Part shown: positions 16,054 to 23,877 of the stretch, in pieces
How positions within the stretch are numbered: the stretch's first letter is position 1
Layout of the letters: the number at the start of each line of letters is the position of its first letter
NCBI GenBank assembly: GCA_003537645.1
Contig: DPRM01000094.1
Location: 34,651-98,650 of the forward strand
Source of the DNA: Prolixibacteraceae bacterium
Lineage (GTDB): Bacteria; Bacteroidota; Bacteroidia; Bacteroidales; Prolixibacteraceae
Reading direction: 5' to 3'
Length of the DNA stretch: 64,000 bases
Program-made: the position numbers and the translations under genes
The notes under the pieces: generated by a model
Databases searched by the model: none
Seen by the model: the letters and a program-made list of their open reading frames with translations, nothing else
What the model was told of the DNA's origin: nothing

Positions 16054-17145
16054 ATGCCATCACAAAAACGTTTGAAATTCTTAGATCGTTATTTGACTCT
16101 TTGGATCTTTACAGCAATGGCAGTGGGTGTTCTAATGGGTTGGATAAGCCCCGGGGTAGCCGAATTCTGGAATAGCATGTCGTCAGGAACCACCAACATT
16201 CCAATCGCTATTGGGCTGATTGTGATGATGTACCCGCCGCTGGCCAAAGTAAAGTACGAAGAATTAGGCGATGTATTCCGCAACACTAAAATTCTCGGAC
16301 TTTCCCTGTTTCAGAATTGGGTGGTAGGGCCAATATTGATGTTTGCATTGGCGATTACTTTTTTCAAACTTTTCCCCGGCGAAAGCAATGCGAATCTGCC
16401 CTACATGTATGGGATTATCCTGATTGGGCTGGCCCGTTGCATCGCGATGGTAATTGTCTGGAACGATCTGGCTAAGGGCGACACCCAATATGCTGCCGGA
16501 CTGGTTGCTTTTAACTCTGTTTTCCAAGTGCTGTTGTTTTCGGTTTACGCTTACGTATTTATCGCCGTTCTACCGGGTTGGTTCGGTGTTCCGGTTAACG
16601 AAACCGTTTCGCAAATTACAATGGCCGACATCGCCCAAAGTGTATTTATTTACCTCGGAATACCAATGCTAGCAGGCTTTTTAACCCGGTTTATCCTGAC
16701 TCGTGTGAAAAGCAAACTTTGGTACGAAACCAGATTTGTACCCAAGATTAGTCCCTTAACACTGATCGCTTTGCTGTTCACCATTGTAGTGATGTTCTCG
16801 CTGAAAGGCGAATACATTGTAAAAATCCCGATGGATATGGTGCTGATTGCTATCCCGTTGCTGATTTATTTCGTGGTCATGTTTCTGTCGTCATTTTTCA
16901 TGAGCAAGAAAATTGGAGCCAATTACGAGCAATCTACAACCCTGGCGTTCACAGCAGCCAGCAACAATTTCGAACTAGCCATTGCAGTGGCCATCGCCAT
17001 TTTCGGAATCAATTCAGGTGAAGCTTTTGCAGGGGTAATTGGTCCGCTGGTCGAAGTTCCGGTGATGATCGGACTGGTGAATGTGGCTTTCTGGTTTAAA
17101 CGAAAGTATTTTACCAATCCGACAACTTATTTGAAAATGAGTTGA
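16054..17145 (+). CDS. acr3: Arsenite efflux permease, ACR3 family
   Basis: A 363-residue membrane protein with about ten helices. GLARCIAMVIVWNDLAKGD contains the conserved membrane cysteine needed for transport. FTAASNNFELAIAVAIAIFG and GPLVEVPVMIGLVNVAFWF are strong ACR3 signatures. It exports As(III) (and sometimes Sb(III)) across the inner membrane using the proton-motive force. It completes the arsR-arsC-acr3 operon. Confidence 0.95.
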   Translation: MPSQKRLKFLDRYLTLWIFTAMAVGVLMGWISPGVAEFWNSMSSGTTNIPIAIGLIVMMYPPLAKVKYEELGDVFRNTKILGLSLFQNWVVGPILMFALAITFFKLFPGESNANLPYMYGIILIGLARCIAMVIVWNDLAKGDTQYAAGLVAFNSVFQVLLFSVYAYVFIAVLPGWFGVPVNETVSQITMADIAQSVFIYLGIPMLAGFLTRFILTRVKSKLWYETRFVPKISPLTLIALLFTIVVMFSLKGEYIVKIPMDMVLIAIPLLIYFVVMFLSSFFMSKKIGANYEQSTTLAFTAASNNFELAIAVAIAIFGINSGEAFAGVIGPLVEVPVMIGLVNVAFWFKRKYFTNPTTYLKMS

Positions 17146-17273
17146 TTTGAAGATTTGAAAATGAGGTAACGTGATTCCTAGTACAAAAAAGTGCGAATTT
17201 TAGATTCGAATTACGGTTGTCATTACTAATGTCATTTCATCTTCAAATTGTCTCCTTCTAAAATTTTCAAATT

Positions 17274-17609
17274 CTATCTGGTCACTTCCTCAAAATGCCC
17301 CAACGACCAGTCAATCATCACATTTAATACCGGGATGAGGCTTTTCCCGGTTGCTGTGAGCGAATACTCTACCCGTGGGGGTATTTCAGCAAACGCTTTC
17401 CGGCTTATAAAATGATCACTTTCCAACTGTTTAAGCGTACTCGAAAGCATTTTCTGCGAAATATCGGGAATGGCAGTCAGCAATTCTTTGTACCTCATCT
17501 TCTCTTTTCCCTGGAGGTTCAGCAATATCAAAAGCGACCATTTGTCGCTAAACCGGCTCAAAACATTTCGGATCGGACAAGTTGGGTAGCGTAAATCCAG
17601 TTCTCTCAT
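17274..17609 (-). CDS. HxlR-family winged-helix regulator
   Basis: A 111-residue protein. CPIRNVLSRFSDKWSLLILLNL followed by MRYKELLTAIPDISQKMLSSTLKQLESDHFI is the HxlR DNA-binding signature, including the N-terminal Cys used as a redox or electrophile sensor in some members (HypR, QorR). It diverges from the cupin/DsrE operon, whose promoter it may control. A -7 box at 17629-17636 serves it. It is convergent with acr3 across a repeat-rich spacer. Confidence 0.85.
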   Translation of the reverse strand: MRELDLRYPTCPIRNVLSRFSDKWSLLILLNLQGKEKMRYKELLTAIPDISQKMLSSTLKQLESDHFISRKAFAEIPPRVEYSLTATGKSLIPVLNVMIDWSLGHFEEVTR

Positions 17610-17628
17610 TACATCATTTTTAGTTCAT

Positions 17629-17636
17629 CAAAGATA
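17629..17636 (-). promoter_or_regulatory. -7 box (TATCTTTG) for the HxlR gene
   Basis: Reverse-strand TATCTTTG lies 20 nt upstream of the start at 17609. Confidence 0.55.
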
Positions 17637-17796
17637 TAATAAATCTCTAAAAGAGAGTAAGAGCTTAAAAATACAGCAACAATACTTCAGAATGTAAAAT
17701 ATTTAAAAAATTCTCAATACTTAAAATATTGATAGCCAATATTTCTAACCAAATAGGTTCGTTGCACACCTGCTTGCACACATTGACTTCGGCTTC

Positions 17797-17804
17797 TACT
17801 TTTG
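17797..17804 (+). promoter_or_regulatory. -7 box (TACTTTTG) for the cupin operon
   Basis: TACTTTTG fits TAnnTTTG and lies about 40 nt upstream of the preferred cupin start. Confidence 0.55.
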
Positions 17805-17844
17805 ATTTAAAATAATTCAAAAAAAAAAAATGGAGGATAAAAAA

Positions 17845-18282
17845 ATGAAAGAGATTTCAGTAAAAAATTACAATCAGGTTGAAGGACAGAAAAACAGTCA
17901 AAACGGAAACGAATTCACAGTCAAGCCAGTTATTCCACACGATCAGGCTGACAAATGCAACGTTAACTTTGTGGAAGTTGAGCCGGGAAATTTCGCTTAT
18001 GGCTACCATTACCACGAAATGAACGAGGAAGTTTTTTACATCATCAGCGGAACCGGCGTTGTTCGCACACCACAAGGTGAAATTACCGTAACAGCCGGCG
18101 ATGCCATCACTTTCCCAACAGGTCCTGAAGGCGCTCATGTTATTCGTAACGCATCTGAAACAGAAAAGCTGGTTTACATCGATTTTGGAACACGCGCCGC
18201 TGCCGAAATTGTACATCTGCCCGATTTTGGTAAAATAATGGTCATTGGCCAAAACGGAATGGGCATTTACGACGAAATGTAA
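17845..18282 (+). CDS. Cupin-domain protein
   Basis: About 145 residues. The first cupin motif reads GYHYHEMNEEVFYIISGTG, with metal-ligand His/His/Glu, and the second region is FPTGPEGAHVIRNASETEKLVYID. A metal-binding single-domain cupin is therefore likely, but substrate and reaction are unknown. An ATG at 17830 is also in frame. The start at 17845 is preferred because GGAGG (17832-17836) would then be 8 nt upstream. It lies divergent to the HxlR regulator and in line with the DsrE-like gene. Confidence 0.8.
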   Translation: MKEISVKNYNQVEGQKNSQNGNEFTVKPVIPHDQADKCNVNFVEVEPGNFAYGYHYHEMNEEVFYIISGTGVVRTPQGEITVTAGDAITFPTGPEGAHVIRNASETEKLVYIDFGTRAAAEIVHLPDFGKIMVIGQNGMGIYDEM

Positions 18283-18329
18283 ATCTCAGTTATCGCAAAG
18301 CAAATGTCAAACAATAAAATCAAATTATT

Positions 18330-18764
18330 ATGAAAGTTATAAAAGTATTATTCCTGGCTTTAACATTAATGCTCGTTTCGAACATCGTTACGAACGCACA
18401 AGAGAAAACTGCTGCTACTTCAAAAGTGAATAAACTTACCGTGCTTTGGTATAGCGGCGATCAAATGGTGGCCGAACGTGTAGCCTTGATGTACACCGGG
18501 GTAGCAAAGCAATTCAAACTATTCGATGATGTTTCCGTAATTATCTGGGGTCCATCTGCCAAGCTGGTTGCCGAAAACAAAGTCATTCAAGCTAAGATAA
18601 AAGAGATGATGGAGCTTGGCATAAAAGTGAATGCTTGTGTTACTTGCGCCAATTTATACGGCGTAACCGACCAGTTAAAAGCCCTTGGCATTAACGTAGA
18701 TATCATGGGAATGCCACTTACCAATGCTTTAAAAGCAGAAGATACCGCCGTTTTAACGTTCTAA
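18330..18764 (+). CDS. Exported DsrE/DsrF-like protein
   Basis: A 144-residue protein with a signal peptide (about residues 1-23, ending TNAQ). The body is a DsrE-like fold: VNKLTVLWYSGDQMVAERVALMY and then GIKVNACVTCANLYGVTDQLKALGI. The cysteine pair in ACVTC is where sulfur-relay DsrE/TusD proteins place their acceptor Cys. Members take part in sulfur transfer or bind small thiols. The periplasmic location and the cupin/HxlR neighbours leave the exact role open. Confidence 0.75.
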   Translation: MKVIKVLFLALTLMLVSNIVTNAQEKTAATSKVNKLTVLWYSGDQMVAERVALMYTGVAKQFKLFDDVSVIIWGPSAKLVAENKVIQAKIKEMMELGIKVNACVTCANLYGVTDQLKALGINVDIMGMPLTNALKAEDTAVLTF

Positions 18765-18774
18765 AAAAAAAGCG

Positions 18775-19473
18775 ATGACAAAAAAAATTAATCTCATTAT
18801 TTTACTGAATATTTTTGTTCTGACAATTTTTGCACAAAAACTAAGCTTAAAAAAGCAAGAGTTTGAATTGAAATACGTTACAGGTTCTATCGTTAATTTT
18901 CAGGGCGAAAAAGTATTGAAAATCGAACGGGATTTAAAGGCTTTGGCCTTTGATATGGCCAATTTAGGTGCGACTGTCGACGAACCCACCTACGCAAAAC
19001 TGCTGAATCTCGATTTTGAAAACGGTGTTATTGAAGTGAAAATGTTCAGCCAGATTCAAAACCCATCCCCTTTCCCGGGCGCTCAGGGATTCATTGGCGT
19101 GGCTTTCCGCATCAATGATGACGACTCTGCATACGAATCCATCTATTTAAGGCCCAAAGTTGGAAGGTCGGGCAATCAATTCGCCAGAAATAAAACAGTT
19201 CAATATTATGCCTATCCCGATTACAAATTCGACAAGTTAAGGAAAGAGGCCGATGGAAAGTACGAAACCACCGCCCCGATTGACATTAACGAGTGGATCA
19301 CTATGCGCATTGAAGTGAATGGTGAAAAAGCTTACATGTATATCAACGATGCAAAGTACTCGACTTTCGTGGTTGATAAAATGAAAGGCAAAACAACTCA
19401 CGGCTCTATCGCTTTGTGGGTTGATATTGCTACTATCGGATATTTTAAAGATTTGAAGGTTACGAAAAAGTAA
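18775..19473 (+). CDS. Exported LamG/DUF1080-like (concanavalin-fold) protein
   Basis: A 232-residue protein with a signal peptide ending FAQ near residue 20. The remainder looks like a concanavalin-like jellyroll: ENGVIEVKMFSQIQ, GFIGVAFRINDDDSAYESIYLRP and WITMRIEVNGEKAYMYINDAK are typical of DUF1080/LamG domains. These bind or cleave carbohydrate in some families. No catalytic residues could be assigned. A strong terminator follows, and the convergent glutathione gene runs into its 3' end. Confidence 0.7.
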   Translation: MTKKINLIILLNIFVLTIFAQKLSLKKQEFELKYVTGSIVNFQGEKVLKIERDLKALAFDMANLGATVDEPTYAKLLNLDFENGVIEVKMFSQIQNPSPFPGAQGFIGVAFRINDDDSAYESIYLRPKVGRSGNQFARNKTVQYYAYPDYKFDKLRKEADGKYETTAPIDINEWITMRIEVNGEKAYMYINDAKYSTFVVDKMKGKTTHGSIALWVDIATIGYFKDLKVTKK

Positions 19474-21824
19474 AAGCGACTACTGATCTGATGACTTCGA
19501 GTCATCGGATCAGTTTTTTTATACCCCAGCGCATCCATCAGTTTTTCATTCAGTTTGCGGTTTTTGCCCTGAAACGGGTGGCAGTGAATGTGAATAGCCG
19601 GATTAAAATTCAGTTCGATAATGGCGTAATTGTCGTCGGTAGCTTCGGCTGAAATATCCGGAATAATCATATCCAGACCGGTAATCACCACATTCAGCGC
19701 TTTGGCAGCGCGAACGGCAATTTGCTTGTACGAATCCGGAATATCGTCGGTAAAATCGATGCTGTCGCCACCGGTGCTGATGTTCGAATTTTCGCGCAGG
19801 TAAACCGTTTCTCCTGAAGTCGGAACCGTTTCGAAATCTCTATTTTGTTGCTTCAGGAACATGGCTTCAGCTTCTTCCAGCCTGATTTTTTCGAGTGGAG
19901 TACGGTAACCTTTTCCCCGAAGCGGATCGAGATTTTTCTGTTCGACTAGCTCGCGGATTGTTCTGGAACCATCGCCCGTGACATTGGCCGGAACGCGGTG
20001 CAAAATACCTACCACCTCATCGCCAATCACAAAAATACGAAACTCCTTTCCAGCGATAAATTCTTCAATCAAAATGGTCGAATCATGCTCAAAGGAAATA
20101 TCAACAGCTCTTCTGTAAGTTTCTTCATCCGTATTTTCTTTCAGGATGGTAATGCCCAAGCCGAAATTCGTTTGGTTCGGTTTTATCACAATGGCTTTGC
20201 CTTGATGTATCAAAAAATCAGCTTTTGCCGCAACAGCGCTGGTATATTCCAGCCCTTTCGGAACCCTGATTTTGTTTTCTTCAAGAATTTTCTTGGTCAC
20301 CAGTTTGTTTTCCATGGCCAGAACGCTGGCATAATTGTCGAGCGAAGTTTTGGTGGCCTGTTTCACATACTGAATATTTCCATCTTTCTGGAACCGAATG
20401 AAATTCTCCTTTCTGTCCAATATTTCAAACGAAACACCGCGCTTTACGGCTGCCCGCAACAATAGTTGAGTAGAAAGTTCCATGTCTTCCAATCCGTGAA
20501 AGTTATAGCTGTTCGTCCTGCTTTCATTCAGGTATTGAATGGCTTTTTCGATATGAAAAGAAATGTAGCCGTTTTTCAGGATTCCATTCAGCACTTCATG
20601 AACTTTACGACTTTTATGATTTTCAATCAGTTTGCCCGTGCGATCCAACGATTCAAGATATTCAGGATTGCAAATTTCAAGCTTTTCAAACAAATCTTTC
20701 ATTTCATTGATGATCGTTTTCCCTTTCATCCAAACCTTGTATTTTTTCCCGCTTTTGCTTTCGGTATCCAAACCATACAAAGACACTCCGGTATGATACC
20801 GGTTCGCTTCGGTCTGCCTTGCCGCATCAAAATCATCGGTTTCATCACTCAAAAGACCATACAGCGCCAATGCATGCAAAAACTGAAGAGCTTCCGAAGA
20901 AATACCTGCCTTCGAAAGCGGATCAATATCGATAAACCGAAATTCAAGGTACGAAATATGATCCGGACCGTTCAAGAACTTAGGACGAACAGGCGAATAC
21001 AATTCCTTCGGTGCTGCAATTTTCCCATCTTCAATCATTCGGTCGATGCTGCGCTTAAAATTGGAAACCGAACTGTAATCCGGGAATAAGTCGTCGAAAT
21101 TCTGATACCCGAAACAACTGTTTCTGATCGACAAGGCAATCACATCGTTCTCAACCGGATAGGGCGCCATTTTGCATTTCAGTTCAAACGAAGGATCTAC
21201 CACCGGACTGTTTCCGTAGAGCAAAATATACAACCATCGTAACCGAAGCATCTGTCTGGTCGTTTTCAGGTAAACTTCGTCTTTGAAATCATCGAACGAA
21301 AGGTGCGTTTTTGCTTTCAGATAAAGCATTTCGAGCAACTTTTCGCTGTACGAAAAATTAAAATGTATGCCTGAAAATAGCTGGTTTTTCGGGCCGTATT
21401 TCTGCGCCAGAAATACGCGGTATTCGCGTGCTTCTTTTCCATCTTCGTCATACTCGGCAATCGGGATATGCTGGTCGGCAGGCAAAATGGGAGGAATACT
21501 CTGTGGCCAGAGGTATTCGTCGTTTAGTTCGAGACTGACGATGTCGTGAATGGTTTCCAGGAATCCGATGGCCTGTCCAATTTCTGGAAGCGGCGGGGTG
21601 ATCATTTCTACCTGACTTTCAGAAAAATCGGTAGTAACGAATGGGTGTTTCAGCTTATTGCCAAATACTTCAGGGTGTGGAGTATGAGCCAGATTTCCGG
21701 CCCTATCGACACGTATATTTTCTTTCTCCAGTCCAAACAAACCGTCGAGCCAGATATTTCCCTTTAAAGAATTTAATGCAATGTAAAAAAAATCAAGTCT
21801 CATATCTTTATAAAAAATTGACAT
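19398..21824 (-). CDS. gshAB: Bifunctional glutamate-cysteine ligase/glutathione synthetase (GshF type)
   Basis: An 808-residue protein. The N-terminal half is the glutamate-cysteine ligase domain (GLFGLEKENIRVD, TTDFSESQVEMITPP). The C-terminal half is an ATP-grasp domain (VIKPNQTNFGLGITILKENT, EEFIAGKEFRIFVIG, ITGLDMIIPD, IIELNFNPAIHIHCHPFQG). It makes glutathione from Glu, Cys and Gly in one polypeptide. The reading frame continues about 35 residues past the usual end (MDALGY), through a terminator and into the antisense of the neighbouring gene. An A7 run right there would give a stop if one A longer, so the tail may be artefactual or slippage-prone. Confidence 0.9.
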   Translation of the reverse strand: MSIFYKDMRLDFFYIALNSLKGNIWLDGLFGLEKENIRVDRAGNLAHTPHPEVFGNKLKHPFVTTDFSESQVEMITPPLPEIGQAIGFLETIHDIVSLELNDEYLWPQSIPPILPADQHIPIAEYDEDGKEAREYRVFLAQKYGPKNQLFSGIHFNFSYSEKLLEMLYLKAKTHLSFDDFKDEVYLKTTRQMLRLRWLYILLYGNSPVVDPSFELKCKMAPYPVENDVIALSIRNSCFGYQNFDDLFPDYSSVSNFKRSIDRMIEDGKIAAPKELYSPVRPKFLNGPDHISYLEFRFIDIDPLSKAGISSEALQFLHALALYGLLSDETDDFDAARQTEANRYHTGVSLYGLDTESKSGKKYKVWMKGKTIINEMKDLFEKLEICNPEYLESLDRTGKLIENHKSRKVHEVLNGILKNGYISFHIEKAIQYLNESRTNSYNFHGLEDMELSTQLLLRAAVKRGVSFEILDRKENFIRFQKDGNIQYVKQATKTSLDNYASVLAMENKLVTKKILEENKIRVPKGLEYTSAVAAKADFLIHQGKAIVIKPNQTNFGLGITILKENTDEETYRRAVDISFEHDSTILIEEFIAGKEFRIFVIGDEVVGILHRVPANVTGDGSRTIRELVEQKNLDPLRGKGYRTPLEKIRLEEAEAMFLKQQNRDFETVPTSGETVYLRENSNISTGGDSIDFTDDIPDSYKQIAVRAAKALNVVITGLDMIIPDISAEATDDNYAIIELNFNPAIHIHCHPFQGKNRKLNEKLMDALGYKKTDPMTRSHQISSRFYFFVTFKSLKYPIVAISTHKAIEP
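19483..19520 (+). terminator. Intrinsic terminator
   Basis: A 13-bp stem, CTGATCTGATGAC (19483-19495) with GTCATCGGATCAG (19501-19513), TTCGA loop, then T7. It serves the LamG-like gene and lies inside the 3' end of the opposing gshAB frame. Confidence 0.88.
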
Positions 21825-21866
21825 AATGTATATTCAGGACTAAAGCCTCATTTCTTCTGTTTTCTC

Positions 21867-21906
21867 ATGCCCAATGCCTAAAGGCAAACAGCAAAGGATA
21901 ATATCC
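21867..21906. repeat. Dispersed palindromic repeat, half copy
   Basis: ATGCCCA, hairpin GCCTAAAGGC, then CAGCAAAGGATA. This matches the left half of the family seen at 5837-5947. Confidence 0.55.
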
Positions 21907-21934
21907 TTACATTCAACCTTATTCATTCAAAGCA

Positions 21935-23329
21935 TTATTCCTTGCCCTCAGCTTTAGGTGACGGATACAAAACATTTTGTTTCCTGATAAATGATTTAAA
22001 AAGAACGACATATAATACAACCAGCAATGTTCCTTTTAGCATACTGCTGATGCTGATGCTCCACCATACTGACGAAAGAGCATTGTTCCAGATTTCGATA
22101 AACAACAACGCCATCGGGATTCGAAGCACGGTGAGCGCAATGCCGGTAATTGCCGGTATATTTGGTTTCCCCCAGCCAAAAAATGCTCCTGTTGCCATCA
22201 GTTCCATCACCATAAACAGCTGCGAAAAACCAAGTATAACCAGGTATTCGCGCCCCATTGCCACACTTTCCGGATCGCTTAGGAAAATAGAGAAAAGAGG
22301 CTCTGCGAAAATGATGATAATGACCGATGTAATGGTTCCAAGAATGAAGGCAAGAAGCATACCTGACCGAAAAGCCTGCCATTGTTTCCGATAATCGCCG
22401 GCACCATAAGCCAAACCCGATATGGTTGACAAAGCTGCCAGAAACCCGCCGGCTGTCATGTACGAAATCGCCTCGATTTGAATGCCCACTTTCTGCACAG
22501 CAATGGCAGTGGGGCCCCAATGGCTGATGATCCGCGCCATAAAGATGGCAACAATGGTGAACGAAACACGCTGAAAAGTGGTGCTGACTCCCATTCGCAA
22601 AATACTTTTCAGAAGCGAACTTTGGAAAGCAGTTCCGGTTGGTTTCAGACTTGCTGAATCCTTCAGTTTAAAGTAAAACATGAACGTTCCGATGGCCTGA
22701 GAAATGATGGTTCCCAAAGCAGCGCCGCTAATTCCCATTTTTGCCTGAAAAATCAACAAATAATCGAGCAGAATATTGATGGCCAAAGCTGTTGCATTAA
22801 TTCGAAATGGCGATTTACTGTCGCCTGAACCTATGAAAACGCTGGTGAAAAACAGGTTCTGAAATGAAAATGGAATGCAAAGTCCAATCAAAAGCAAGTA
22901 TCCTGAAGCTGCATGTTCAATATCAGCATTATTTAGCTGAATCAGACCAATCAGCTCATTCCGTGCAAAAAATAAAATGACATAGTAAGCCAAAGCTAAG
23001 CCGATAACCGCCAGAATACCGCTCCTCACATAGCTTTTGGCCAACGAAATATCTCCACTGCCAATAGCATGCGACACTTTGATACCGACTCCGACAGTAA
23101 GCAATGACGACAATCCCCATCCGAAGTGCATAAAAAAGCTGGCCGAACCCACTGCCGCCACCGCATCGCTTCCCAGCCGACCCACAAAAATCATGTTGAT
23201 GAAATTGTAGGCCATGGTCATAAACGACGACCCGATTACCGGCAAAGCCAGCAAAATCAATCGTTTCATCATCGGATCAGAATCACCGGTTAAAATGCGC
23301 TTCAAGTTATATTTCTTTAAGAAAACCAT
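21935..23329 (-). CDS. MATE-family efflux transporter
   Basis: About 464 residues with twelve predicted helices in two homologous halves, opening LKRILTGDSDPMMKRLILLALPVIGSSFM. It carries the MATE features MIFVGRLGSDAVAAVG and YLVILGFSQLFMVMELM. It exports organic cations or drugs using Na+ or H+ gradients. An ATG 33 nt further upstream (23362) is in frame, but a likely -7 box (CAACTTTG, 23360-23367 reversed) overlaps it, so the start at 23329 is preferred. It lies behind the glutathione gene on the same strand, across a 110-nt gap. Confidence 0.88.
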   Translation of the reverse strand: MVFLKKYNLKRILTGDSDPMMKRLILLALPVIGSSFMTMAYNFINMIFVGRLGSDAVAAVGSASFFMHFGWGLSSLLTVGVGIKVSHAIGSGDISLAKSYVRSGILAVIGLALAYYVILFFARNELIGLIQLNNADIEHAASGYLLLIGLCIPFSFQNLFFTSVFIGSGDSKSPFRINATALAINILLDYLLIFQAKMGISGAALGTIISQAIGTFMFYFKLKDSASLKPTGTAFQSSLLKSILRMGVSTTFQRVSFTIVAIFMARIISHWGPTAIAVQKVGIQIEAISYMTAGGFLAALSTISGLAYGAGDYRKQWQAFRSGMLLAFILGTITSVIIIIFAEPLFSIFLSDPESVAMGREYLVILGFSQLFMVMELMATGAFFGWGKPNIPAITGIALTVLRIPMALLFIEIWNNALSSVWWSISISSMLKGTLLVVLYVVLFKSFIRKQNVLYPSPKAEGKE

Positions 23330-23359
23330 CCAAAAATTTTGAGTGTCGGTAAATTGACG

Positions 23360-23367
23360 CAAAGTTG
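23360..23367 (-). promoter_or_regulatory. Probable -7 box (CAACTTTG) for the MATE gene
   Basis: One mismatch from TAnnTTTG. It overlaps the more distal ATG and so argues for the downstream start. Confidence 0.4.
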
Positions 23368-23466
23368 AACAAATAGATACAATGAATTCCTATAAAAAAC
23401 CGTCAATACCGAAAATTACTTATTGAATCAGTTCTGAATTGATTATATTAGCTGAAATTCCAAACC

Positions 23467-23805
23467 ATGAACCGACTTTTCCTTTTTGCTTGTATCTTCC
23501 TCCTATTTGGAACGCTTTCTTGCGACAATACTGAAGAATCTCCGGCTCCCGGGGATTTTCCTGCCTGGATTAAATATAAAGTTGACGAATTAAGTGCAAA
23601 GAATGGCGAATCGTGCGAAAACGTTTGGGTGATGATTTATGAAGCGCAGGGAAAACGCTATTACAATATTGACTTTGCCTATTCATCGTGCAGTAATTGT
23701 AACCTTTATGATGAGCATGGTAACCGAGTAGGGCAAAGCGTATTGGCCAATCAATCGGAAACGAAAATAATAGACACAAGACCCGGGTGTGTTCTCCCCA
23801 AATAA
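23467..23805 (+). CDS. Small lipoprotein of unknown function
   Basis: A 112-residue protein with a hydrophobic leader (LFLFACIFLLFGTLSC). The lipobox Cys is near residue 19, followed by the acidic DNTEES, as in surface lipoproteins of this phylum. The mature part contains four further cysteines (ESCENVW, SSCSNCNLYD, RPGCVL) that may form two disulfides. No known domain was recognised. It stands alone between the divergent MATE gene and the downstream sensor-kinase operon. Confidence 0.65.
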   Translation: MNRLFLFACIFLLFGTLSCDNTEESPAPGDFPAWIKYKVDELSAKNGESCENVWVMIYEAQGKRYYNIDFAYSSCSNCNLYDEHGNRVGQSVLANQSETKIIDTRPGCVLPK

Positions 23806-23877
23806 TCGTTTGTACATTTTTTTACTTTGCATAAACCTTTTTTATAAAACCTATGTTTATGAAAAGAAAAACCAAAA

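Noticed and set aside
20466..21089. Forward open frame over gshAB
   Set aside because: Shadow of the glutathione synthase coding strand; composition (Phe/Ile/Arg-rich) is typical of antisense frames.
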